Shown here piece by piece: positions 17,708 through 25,502 of a stretch of 64,000 nt of DNA (within the stretch, counting starts at the first letter, position 1; the number at the start of each line of letters is the position of its first letter). The stretch is from Haloactinospora alba (GTDB taxonomy: Bacteria > Actinomycetota > Actinomycetes > Streptosporangiales > Streptosporangiaceae). The notes under the pieces are model-generated. The model did not search any database. It had not been told where the DNA came from and saw nothing but the letters and a program-made list of their open reading frames with translations. The DNA lies in assembly GCF_006717075.1 (NCBI RefSeq), contig NZ_VFQC01000001.1, forward strand, positions 2,775,501 to 2,839,500, written 5' to 3'. A program made the position numbers and the translations under genes.

Positions 17708-18424
17708 CTACGCCGAGGTGTCCTGGGACTCCACGGCGTGGCCGAAGTTGCCCGCGCCCACGGTCCGCTCCAGGGTGCGCAGGACGTGATCGGTGTCGTC
17801 GTCGGGACCCGGCACGTAGTACGGGCGTCCGTGCCACCCGAACGTGAGCGTGGCGGGCCCGTTCCACTCGCCGAGGTGCCCCGCCGCCGCGTCGAAGTCC
17901 TTGTCCGGCTCGAACCCGAGCTCGCGGGCGTAGGCGACGGACCCGAACACCAGCTCCTGGGCCAGCTCGACGGGGGCCTGTACCGGTTCGTCGCCGTAGG
18001 GGGCGTACATCCGCCGGACATAGGGCGGGATCTCGGCGATGTCCACCACGTCCGGCCCGTAGGCGTGTTTCACCCCCAGGCAGTACGGGTCCACCAGGTA
18101 GGTGCACACCGCGACGTTGCCCCACCGGCGTTCCCGGGTGACGATCACGGTCACCAGCTCGTCCGTGCCGGGGTCCCCCTCGGCCACCAGGGAGCTGTCC
18201 GGCCACTCCGGGTCACCGGTGACTCCCAGGCCGAGGCTCCAGCCCGGGCTGATCCAGCACCCGGCGACCGGGTTCTCCGTCGGCCGGGGTTGCTCCTCCG
18301 CGATCGCGCGCACCACGGGCGCCACCCGGGAGGGTGACACGCCGAGGGTCCGCGCGATCGCTTTCGGGGAGCGGCCCTGTTCGCGCAGCTCCCGGACGCG
18401 CTGCGTCAGCTCATCGTTGTCCAT
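17708..18424 (-). CDS. HTH-containing conserved protein of unknown function
   Basis: This 238-residue protein has an N-terminal helix-turn-helix (about residues 5–45: LTQRVRELREQGRSPKAIAR followed by TLGVSPSRVAPVVRAI), similar to Hin-recombinase or sigma-70-like HTHs. A conserved α/β domain follows with RERRWGNVAVCTYLVDPYCLGVKHAYG, a sequence shared by uncharacterised bacterial proteins, and it ends with an Asp-rich segment (GPDDDTDH). The start could be ATG 18424 or ATG 18436; neither has a strong ribosome binding site. It lies 144 bases upstream of the STAND gene on the same strand, so co-transcription is possible. Confidence 0.65.
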   Translation of the reverse strand: MDNDELTQRVRELREQGRSPKAIARTLGVSPSRVAPVVRAIAEEQPRPTENPVAGCWISPGWSLGLGVTGDPEWPDSSLVAEGDPGTDELVTVIVTRERRWGNVAVCTYLVDPYCLGVKHAYGPDVVDIAEIPPYVRRMYAPYGDEPVQAPVELAQELVFGSVAYARELGFEPDKDFDAAAGHLGEWNGPATLTFGWHGRPYYVPGPDDDTDHVLRTLERTVGAGNFGHAVESQDTSA

Positions 18425-18478
18425 GCCCAGGAGCATACGGGCAACAGCGGGCGCTGGTGGACCGCAACCCGGTCGCGC

Positions 18479-21400
18479 TCAGTAGCTGACCGAGTCGGGG
18501 CCGAGCAGGGACTTCACCTCCCCGGCGAAGTCCGTTCCCACCTGCACGGGATAGTTGGGAACCTCGAACACGGTCGATTTCACCGGGTTGTCCACCCGGA
18601 TCGTCAGCGGGGTCTCGCCCCGGTGGTTGGCCAGGGTCTGTTTCAGTTCGGCCACCAGCTCCGGGGTGAGGCGCTGTTCCTGGACGGTCAGCAGCATGGG
18701 GGGCGGGCCGTCGGTGAGGTGGCTGATGTCCAGGATCGTCATCTCGTTGGCCTGCAGCGAGTACTCACCCTCCCGCTCCTTCACCCGGCCTTTCACGGAC
18801 ACCGCCATGTCGGTGGCCAGGGACTCGGAGTAGAGCGTGTAGACGTCGGCGAAGAACAGCACGTCGATGGAGCCCCCCATGTCCTCGACGACGACCTTCG
18901 CCCACGGGTTACCGCTGTTCTTGCTCACCTTGCGCTCGACCGAGGACATCAGCCCGGCGATCTGCACCTCGCTGCGGTCCCGGTGCTCCCCGTTGGCGAC
19001 GTCCAGGATCGTGGTGTCGCTGTTGCGCGTCAGGATCCGCTCGGCGCCGGAGAGCGGATGGCTGGAGACGTACAGTCCCAGCATCTCGCGCTCGAACGCC
19101 AGCTTGGTCTTGCGGTCCCACTCCCGCTCGTGCCAGGTGATGTCCAGACCGACGGGTCCGTCCCCGTCCCCCCCGGCGGCGCCGAACAGGTCGAACTGGC
19201 CGTGGGCCTCCTGCTTCTTGGAACTGAGCACGGCGTCGACCGCGGCCTCGTGGTGGTCGAACAGGTCCATACGGGCACCACCCAGCGAGTCGAACGCCCC
19301 CGCCTTGACCAGCGACTCGATGACCTTCTTGTTGCAGGCGGTGAGCTCGATCTTGTTGAGGAAGTCGGTGAAGCTGGTGAACTTGCCCTTCTCCTGGCGG
19401 GTTCTGAGGATCGACTCCACCACCTGGGCGCCGACGTTGCGCACCGCTTCCATCCCGAACCGGATGTCGGAACCCACCGGAGTGAACCGCAGACCGGACT
19501 CGTTGACGTCCGGAGGCAGCACGTTGATGCCCATCTTGCGGCACTCGGCCAGGTAGATCGCGGACTTGTCCTTGTCGCCGCTCACCGACGTCAGCAACGC
19601 GGCCATGTAGGACGCCGGGTGGTTGGCCTTCAGGTAGGCGGTCCAGTAGGACACGATGCCGTACCCGGCGGCGTGCGACTTGTTGAACGCGTACCCGGAG
19701 AAGGGAAGCATGACGTCCCACAGCGCCTGGATCGCCTCCTCGGAGAAGCCCTTCTCCTGCATACCGGAGAAGAACTTGCTCTCCTCCTTCTCCAGCGCCT
19801 CCTTCTTCTTCTTGCCCATAGCCCGGCGCATCAGGTCGGCGCCGCCCAGGGTGTAGCCGGCGAGCTGCTGGGCGATCGCCATGATCTGCTCCTGGTACAC
19901 CAGCAGCTGGTAGGTCTCCCCCAGGATCGGTTCCAGAGCCTCTTCCAGCTCCGGGTGGATGGGCGTGTTCTCCTGGCGGTCGTTGGAGCGGTCGGCGTAG
20001 TCGTTGTGGGCGTTGGCCGCCATCGGGCCCGGCCGGTACAGGGACAGCACCGCGACGATGTCCTTGAACTCCTTGGGCCGCATGCGCTTCAGGAGTTGGC
20101 GCATCGCTCCCCCGTCGAGCTGGAACACGCCCAGCGTCTCGCCCCGGGAGAGCAGCTCGTAGGTGTTCGCGTCGTCCAGTGCCAGCGAACCCAGCTCGAT
20201 CTCGATGCCCTCGTTGGCGGTGATGTTGTTCACCGCGTCGTCCATGACCGTGAGGTTGCGCAGACCGAGGAAGTCCATCTTCAGCAGGCCCATCTCCTCG
20301 CACTGCGGGAACGGGAACCCGGTGATGATGGCGCCGTCGGTGTCCCGCTTGTGCACCGGGATCACGTCGAGGAGGGGCTCGGCGGACAGGATCACCCCCG
20401 CCGCGTGCACCCCGGTTCCGCGGGTGAGGCCCTCCAGACCGCGGGCGGTGTCCATCACCGTGCGCACCTGGGGGTCCTTCTCGATCAGCGACCGCAGCTC
20501 GCTGGCCTCGCTGTAGCGCTCGTTGTTCTCGTCGTAGATCGCCGCGAGGTCGATCTCCTTGCCCTGGGCCGCCGGCGGGAACGCCTTGGTGATCTGCTCT
20601 CCCATGGAGAACGGCAGGCCGTGGATGCGGGTGGAGTCCTTGACCGCGGCCTTGGCCTTGATGAGACCGAAGGTGAGGATCTGGGCGACCTGGCCCTCAC
20701 CGTAGCGGTCCGTGACGTAACGGATCATGTCACCGCGTTTGCGCTCGTCGAAGTCCAGGTCGATGTCGGGCATCGTGACGCGTTCCGGGTTGAGGAACCG
20801 CTCGAAGATCAACCCGTGTTTCAGCGGGTCGATGTCGGTGATGCCCAGCACGTAGGACACGAGCGAACCCGCCGCCGACCCGCGCCCGGGGCCCAGCGCG
20901 ATCCTGTTGTCGCGGGCGTACTGGCAGATGTCGGCCACCACCAGGAAGTAGGCGGGCCAGCCCATCCCGTTGATGATCCCCAGCTCGTGCTCGACGCGCT
21001 CGCGCACGTCGTCGCCGGCGCCCTCGGGGTAGCGGTTCGGCAGTTTGTTCTCGACCTCCCGGCGCAGCCAGGTGGCCTGGCTCTCCCCCTCGGGGACCGA
21101 GTAGCGCGGCATGAGGTCGCGGTGGGAGAACACCTCGTCGTAGGCGCCGTCCTCCACCATCTCGGCGATGGCCAGCGTGTTCCTGCACCCCTGCTGCCAC
21201 TCGTCGAAACTGTTGATCGAGCGCATCTCCTCGGCGCTCTTGATGTAGTAGCCCGAGCCGTTGAACTTGAACCGGTTGGGGTCGTCCAGGTTCTTGCCGA
21301 CGCCGACCGCCAGCAGCGCGTCGTGGGTGTTGGCCTGGTCCTCGGTGACGTAGTGCGAGTCGTTCGTCACCACCGGCGGCAGGTCCAGTTCCTTGCCGAC

Positions 21401-22042
21401 CTTCAGCAGACCGTCCCGGACCTGGCGCTCGATGTCGACCCCGTGGTCCATCAGCTCCAGCCACACCGCGTCCTTGCCGAAGATGTCACGCAGCTGGGAG
21501 GCGTACTCCAGGGCCTCGCGTTCCTGTCCCAACCGCAACCGGGTCTGCACCCCGCCGGAGGGGCAGCCGGTGGAGACCATGACGCCCTCGCTGTGTTGCG
21601 ACATGAGCTCCAGGTCCATCCGGGGTTTCATGTAGTAGCCCTCGAGGGAGGCGAGGCTGCTCATCCGGAACAGGTTCCGCAGTCCGACGGCGTTGCGCGC
21701 CCACATGGTCAGGTGGAGGTAGCGGCCGCCGCCGGAGATGTCCTTGCCCGCCTCGGCGGCGCTCCCGTCCTCGTCGTTGGTGCGGATGCCCCACTTCACC
21801 GGCTTCTTGTGGAACCGGGACTCCGGGGCCACGTAGGCCTCGATGCCGATGATCGGTTTCACCCCGGCGGACTTGGCCTGTTCCCAGAACTCGTAGGCTC
21901 CGAACATGTTGCCGTGGTCCGTCATCGCCACCGCCGGCATACCCTGGTTCACCGCTTCGGCGAACAGCGGCTTCAACTTGGCGGCGCCGTCCAGCATCGA
22001 GAACTCGGTGTGCACATGCAGGTGAACGAAGGGATCGGACAC
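18479..22042 (-). CDS. dnaE: DNA polymerase III subunit alpha
   Basis: This 1187-residue protein is the replicative DNA polymerase catalytic subunit. The N-terminal PHP domain is visible (HLHVHTEFSMLDG, then AMTDHGNMFG). The polymerase core carries the PDIDLDFDERKRGDMI motif near residue 427, which holds two catalytic aspartates, and the GPGRGSAAGS finger motif. The HhH and OB-fold domains follow towards the C-terminus (IAGLMSSVERKVSKNSGNPW). Length fits actinobacterial DnaE1 rather than DnaE2. The GTG at 22042 is used. It is transcribed alone; the upstream interval has a strong hairpin. Confidence 0.97.
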   Translation of the reverse strand: MSDPFVHLHVHTEFSMLDGAAKLKPLFAEAVNQGMPAVAMTDHGNMFGAYEFWEQAKSAGVKPIIGIEAYVAPESRFHKKPVKWGIRTNDEDGSAAEAGKDISGGGRYLHLTMWARNAVGLRNLFRMSSLASLEGYYMKPRMDLELMSQHSEGVMVSTGCPSGGVQTRLRLGQEREALEYASQLRDIFGKDAVWLELMDHGVDIERQVRDGLLKVGKELDLPPVVTNDSHYVTEDQANTHDALLAVGVGKNLDDPNRFKFNGSGYYIKSAEEMRSINSFDEWQQGCRNTLAIAEMVEDGAYDEVFSHRDLMPRYSVPEGESQATWLRREVENKLPNRYPEGAGDDVRERVEHELGIINGMGWPAYFLVVADICQYARDNRIALGPGRGSAAGSLVSYVLGITDIDPLKHGLIFERFLNPERVTMPDIDLDFDERKRGDMIRYVTDRYGEGQVAQILTFGLIKAKAAVKDSTRIHGLPFSMGEQITKAFPPAAQGKEIDLAAIYDENNERYSEASELRSLIEKDPQVRTVMDTARGLEGLTRGTGVHAAGVILSAEPLLDVIPVHKRDTDGAIITGFPFPQCEEMGLLKMDFLGLRNLTVMDDAVNNITANEGIEIELGSLALDDANTYELLSRGETLGVFQLDGGAMRQLLKRMRPKEFKDIVAVLSLYRPGPMAANAHNDYADRSNDRQENTPIHPELEEALEPILGETYQLLVYQEQIMAIAQQLAGYTLGGADLMRRAMGKKKKEALEKEESKFFSGMQEKGFSEEAIQALWDVMLPFSGYAFNKSHAAGYGIVSYWTAYLKANHPASYMAALLTSVSGDKDKSAIYLAECRKMGINVLPPDVNESGLRFTPVGSDIRFGMEAVRNVGAQVVESILRTRQEKGKFTSFTDFLNKIELTACNKKVIESLVKAGAFDSLGGARMDLFDHHEAAVDAVLSSKKQEAHGQFDLFGAAGGDGDGPVGLDITWHEREWDRKTKLAFEREMLGLYVSSHPLSGAERILTRNSDTTILDVANGEHRDRSEVQIAGLMSSVERKVSKNSGNPWAKVVVEDMGGSIDVLFFADVYTLYSESLATDMAVSVKGRVKEREGEYSLQANEMTILDISHLTDGPPPMLLTVQEQRLTPELVAELKQTLANHRGETPLTIRVDNPVKSTVFEVPNYPVQVGTDFAGEVKSLLGPDSVSY

Positions 22043-22321
22043 AGTTCGGCTCGCATTCCATGTCTGTGCGGTTCGGTGGCCATTACTCTAACGCCGCACT
22101 ACCCTTACGCGGTCCCCAACATCGCACTGTCCACAGGAACTCGTGTCCGCCCCCGCACAGGGGCGGTTCCGCCCCTGTGCGACACGCCTGACAGGGACTC
22201 CCCACCGTGGAGAGCGGCGTGTTCGGTGTGTTCCATCACCACCGTCTCTTCCGCGAAGAGGCGGCACGGCGATCACCGGGCCATCCGTCGGTACTCCATC
22301 GCAGCATCCGGCACGTAACAC
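22043..22321. other. Divergent intergenic region with strong hairpin
   Basis: This spacer separates dnaE (minus) from the MerR regulator (plus). It holds a perfect 13-bp inverted repeat at 22154–22166 and 22169–22181 with a two-base loop, extended by GTGTC/GACAC at 22144–22148 and 22181–22185. It may affect the dnaE leader. No gene is evident. Confidence 0.5.
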
Positions 22322-22352
22322 TTGAACCTGACGCCGCGTCAGCCCGCAGTAT
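22322..22352 (+). promoter_or_regulatory. MerR-type promoter/operator with 19-bp spacer
   Basis: TTGAAC (22322–22327) and CAGTAT (22347–22352) are separated by 19 bp, the over-long spacer typical of MerR-activated promoters. The spacer begins with the perfect inverted repeat CTGACGCCGCGTCAG (22328–22342), the expected dimer site. It lies 56 bases before the ATG of the TipA-like gene, indicating autoactivation. The -10 box is weak by itself, as expected for an activator-dependent promoter. Confidence 0.65.
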
Positions 22353-22407
22353 CGGTTCCACCGGGGCGACACGCCTCGGACGGAGCAACGGTGACGGGAA
22401 AACGGCC

Positions 22408-23169
22408 ATGGCACAGGAGCAGTCCGCCCGGTTCCGGAAGATCGGGCGGTTAGCAGCCGAGACGGGTGTGACCGTGCGGACGCTGCACCACTACGACCAT
22501 CTGGGGTTGGTCTGCCCGTCCGAGCGGACGACGGCCGGGCACCGCCTGTACGACACCGGTGACGTCCAACGGCTCTACCAGGTCCTGGCCCTGCGCCAGC
22601 TCGGGTTGCCACTGGAGTCCATCAGCGCCGTGCTGGAGGGAAAGCTCCCGCTCGGCGAGCTGCTTGAGCGCCACCGCGGCCACCTGGACCGGCAGCTGGC
22701 GGTGATCCGCAACCTGCGGGCCCAGTTGGACACGATGATCACACAGGTCAACGCCCCCGGCGGAGCCACCGTCACCGACTTCACGGAACTCATCCAGAAG
22801 GTGGTAACTGTGGACGAGACGATCAGGAGCTATTTCAGCGAGACCCAACTCGCCGAGCTGGCCCAACGCCGCGAGCGTGCCGGGGAGGAGGCCGTCGCCG
22901 AGGTCGAGGCCCGCTGGCCCCGGCTCCTCGCCCGGGTACAGGAGGCGATCGACGCGGGGACGGATCCCTCCGCCCCCGAGGCCCGGGAGATGGCCCGCGA
23001 GTGGCAGGAGCTACTGCACCGGTTCCACGGCGGCGACGACAACCTGCGGGACTCGCTGTACCGGATGCAGTCCGACAACGCCGAGGAGATCCGGCAACAG
23101 TACGGCGGCCCCACCCGGGCCCAGATGGACTTCATCGCGCGTGCCGGTGAGGCGGGGACGGGCGAGTAG
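22408..23169 (+). CDS. TipA-like MerR family transcriptional regulator
   Basis: This 253-residue protein has a MerR winged-helix DNA-binding domain at residues 10–80 (RKIGRLAAETGVTVRTLHHY, HLGLVCPSERTTAGHRLYD, LRQLGLPLESI), a dimerising coiled coil at about 85–115 and a C-terminal TipAS-type ligand domain at about 130–245 (YFSETQLAEL, WPRLLARVQEAIDAGTDP, MAREWQELLHRFHGGD). In Streptomyces, TipAS domains bind thiopeptide antibiotics and other amphipathic drugs. I chose ATG 22408 because the MerR domain starts just after it; the longer frame to 22207 includes the promoter. No obvious efflux gene follows, so it may act on distant genes. Confidence 0.88.
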   Translation: MAQEQSARFRKIGRLAAETGVTVRTLHHYDHLGLVCPSERTTAGHRLYDTGDVQRLYQVLALRQLGLPLESISAVLEGKLPLGELLERHRGHLDRQLAVIRNLRAQLDTMITQVNAPGGATVTDFTELIQKVVTVDETIRSYFSETQLAELAQRRERAGEEAVAEVEARWPRLLARVQEAIDAGTDPSAPEAREMAREWQELLHRFHGGDDNLRDSLYRMQSDNAEEIRQQYGGPTRAQMDFIARAGEAGTGE

Positions 23170-23530
23170 GGGGTCGCCACCGTTCCGACACCACGGTCCT
23201 ACGGACCACGCCGCTGACCGGGACGCGGGTCGGCGGCGGTGTTGGCCGAACCTCGCGTCGGACGGACGCGTCACACCGCCGACACCATCACCCCTGTTCC
23301 GGGGACGTGTTCGTCGGTTCCCCGGAACAGGGATTGGTACCAGTACAGCCTCCGCCCAGTGCCACTCGCGACGAACACCGCCCGCCGACCAGGGCCTGAC
23401 CGCCTGAATCCCCTTCATGGCGGGAGGTTCGGTAGCCTGTCGGTGATCCTGATGCGGCCCGACGGGCTTCCACCCTTCCGGCGGATATGCCCCCACCCGC
23501 ACGAACCTTTCGTGCTGCCTGGGGACATAC
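23170..23530. other. Intergenic region containing a terminator-like hairpin
   Basis: No gene was found. The notable feature is the hairpin at 23292–23332, described separately. The remaining 200 bases carry the promoter region of the nuclease–helicase gene, without a recognisable consensus. Confidence 0.5.
23292..23332 (+). terminator. 14-bp perfect inverted repeat, probable terminator
   Basis: Arms 23292–23305 and 23319–23332 are exact reverse complements around a 13-base loop. It lies 122 bases after the MerR regulator stop, without a T tract, as is common for terminators in GC-rich actinomycetes. Confidence 0.5.
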
Positions 23531-25432
23531 GTGCCGGTTTTCCGCCGATCCGCCAAGAACCTTGCCTCCCACTCCCCCCTGGAGAGCGAGCTGGGGGAAC
23601 AGATCCGTGAGTACCTCCTGCACAGCAAGGGATCGCCACCCAACGAAGCCGAGGTCCGCTCCTGGAACCGGAGCCTGCCCGTCCTGGGAGCGGACCTCGT
23701 GGACGCGGGGTTGGGCGATGTCGAGGTCCTCATCGAGTACCAGCTCCCGCTCACCAGCAAACGGGCCGACACCGTCCTCGCGGGGCTGCACCCCGAGACC
23801 GGGGAGAACAGCTACGTCGTGGTGGAGCTCAAGCAGTGGAGCAGCGCCCGCACCTGGGAGGACGACCCGACCCTGGTCACCGTGGACGCTCCCGGCGGCC
23901 CCCGCCTCCATCCCGTGCTACAGGTGCGTGACTACTGCGAGTACATAAGCGAGTTCGTCAGCTCCGTACACGATCCGGGGACGAGCGTGCGGGGTGTGGC
24001 CTACCTGCACAACGCGGTGGACAACGACGTCCGCGACCTCCACTCGCTTCCGGGCGACGACAACGGTCAGCTTTTCACCCACCAGCAGCGCGGTGAGTTC
24101 CTGGATTTCCTCCGTTCCCGCCTCTCCACCAAGTCCGGAGCCAGGGCCGCGGACAGGCTGGTCGGCGGCCACTGGCGCCCCAGCCGCCCCCTGATGTCGG
24201 TGGCAGCTGACGAGATCCGGCACCGGGAGCAGTTCACGCTGTTGGACGAGCAGCACACCGCCTACCGCACGGTCCTGCACGCCGTGGAACAGGCGCGTTC
24301 GGAGGACAGGAAGAACGTCGTGATCATCAGCGGCGGGCCGGGGAGCGGGAAGAGCGTTATCGCGCTCTCGCTGCTCGGTGAGCTGTACCGCAACGGGACC
24401 TCGGCCCTGCACGCGACAGGGTCGCGCTCGTTCACCCAGACCATGCGCAGGACCGCCGGCAGGGGCTCCTCGGCGGTGCAGAAACTGTTCACGTACTTCA
24501 ACAGTTACATGCAGGCCCGCCCCAACGACCTCGACGTCCTGATCTGCGACGAGGCGCACCGGATCCGGGAGACCTCGGAGAACCGGTTCACCAGAGCCGA
24601 CCACCGCACCGGGCGGAAACAGGTCGACGAGCTGGTGTCGGCCGCGCGTGTCCCCGTGTTCCTCCTCGACCAGCACCAGGTGGTCCGTTCCCAGGAGATG
24701 GGAACCGTGGACACCATCCGCGAGTTCGCCGAGTCGAAAGGGCTGCGTGTCCACCACATATCACTGGACGGCCAGTGGCGCTGCGGTGGCAGCGAGAAGT
24801 ACGAACGGTGGGTCCGGCGTCTGCTGGGGCTGGAACCGGGCGGCCCCGTGCCGTGGGAGGGGGACGAGAACTTCCGGCTGGCGACCGCGGACTCCCCCTG
24901 GGACATGGAGAACAAGCTGCGGCCCACGCTGGACCACGGGTACACCGCCCGTATCAGCGCTGGTTTCTGCTGGCCGTGGAGCAAGGTGCGCTCCGACGGC
25001 ACGCTCGTCGCCGACGTCCGGATCGGTGACTGGCACCGCCCCTGGAACAACCCGGAGACCCGTGCCGTCAACGGCGCTCCGCCCCACTCCCTCTGGGCGA
25101 CCGCGAGCGGCGGTTTCGACCAGGTGGGGTGCGTCTACACGGCACAGGGTTTCGAGTACGACTGGTCCGGAGTGATTATCGGCCCTGACCTGCTGTTCCG
25201 GGACGGCCGCCTGGTTGTCGACCGTTCCGCCAGCGAGGACGCGGACCTGCGCAAGAAAAGGATGAGCGACACCGAGGCGGAGAACCTGATCCGCAACGTC
25301 TACAAGGTCCTTCTCACCCGGGGATTGCGTGGAACTCTCCTCTATTCCACCGATCCGGAGACACACGAGTTCCTGACCGGGCTCATCCACGGTTCGGGGC
25401 AGGAGGGCACCACAGGCGCTGCCGGAACGTGA
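23531..25432 (+). CDS. PD-(D/E)XK nuclease fused to DUF2075 (Schlafen-like) helicase
   Basis: This 633-residue protein has two parts. Residues about 30–110 look like a PD-(D/E)XK nuclease: an Asp in LTSKRADTVLAGLHP and the E-x-K of SYVVVELKQWSS. Residues about 225–615 are a DUF2075 (Schlafen group 3-like) DNA/RNA helicase: Walker A ISGGPGSGKSVIALSLL, Walker B DVLICDEAHRI, sensor-like VFLLDQHQVVRSQE, and late motifs VYTAQGFEYDWSGVIIG and NVYKVLLTRGLRGTLLY. Such helicases are frequent in defence islands, but I cannot assign a named system. The GTG at 23531 follows GGGGAC. It converges tail to tail with the caspase–helicase gene, with only 70 bases between the stops. Confidence 0.85.
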   Translation: MPVFRRSAKNLASHSPLESELGEQIREYLLHSKGSPPNEAEVRSWNRSLPVLGADLVDAGLGDVEVLIEYQLPLTSKRADTVLAGLHPETGENSYVVVELKQWSSARTWEDDPTLVTVDAPGGPRLHPVLQVRDYCEYISEFVSSVHDPGTSVRGVAYLHNAVDNDVRDLHSLPGDDNGQLFTHQQRGEFLDFLRSRLSTKSGARAADRLVGGHWRPSRPLMSVAADEIRHREQFTLLDEQHTAYRTVLHAVEQARSEDRKNVVIISGGPGSGKSVIALSLLGELYRNGTSALHATGSRSFTQTMRRTAGRGSSAVQKLFTYFNSYMQARPNDLDVLICDEAHRIRETSENRFTRADHRTGRKQVDELVSAARVPVFLLDQHQVVRSQEMGTVDTIREFAESKGLRVHHISLDGQWRCGGSEKYERWVRRLLGLEPGGPVPWEGDENFRLATADSPWDMENKLRPTLDHGYTARISAGFCWPWSKVRSDGTLVADVRIGDWHRPWNNPETRAVNGAPPHSLWATASGGFDQVGCVYTAQGFEYDWSGVIIGPDLLFRDGRLVVDRSASEDADLRKKRMSDTEAENLIRNVYKVLLTRGLRGTLLYSTDPETHEFLTGLIHGSGQEGTTGAAGT

Positions 25433-25502
25433 CCGAGGGCCCGCGACCGCTGTGACCGCTGTCTCCCGACAGTGCCCCTCGGGGGGAAACGGGTGGAGCG
25501 TT

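Noticed and set aside
15155-18337. Long plus-strand frame opposite the STAND and HTH genes
   Set aside because: It is antisense to two genes with clear domains, and its composition is that of a shadow frame.
18623-22318. 1231-codon frame antisense to dnaE
   Set aside because: It mirrors the dnaE codons, with His/Val/Leu/Gly-rich product and no domain.
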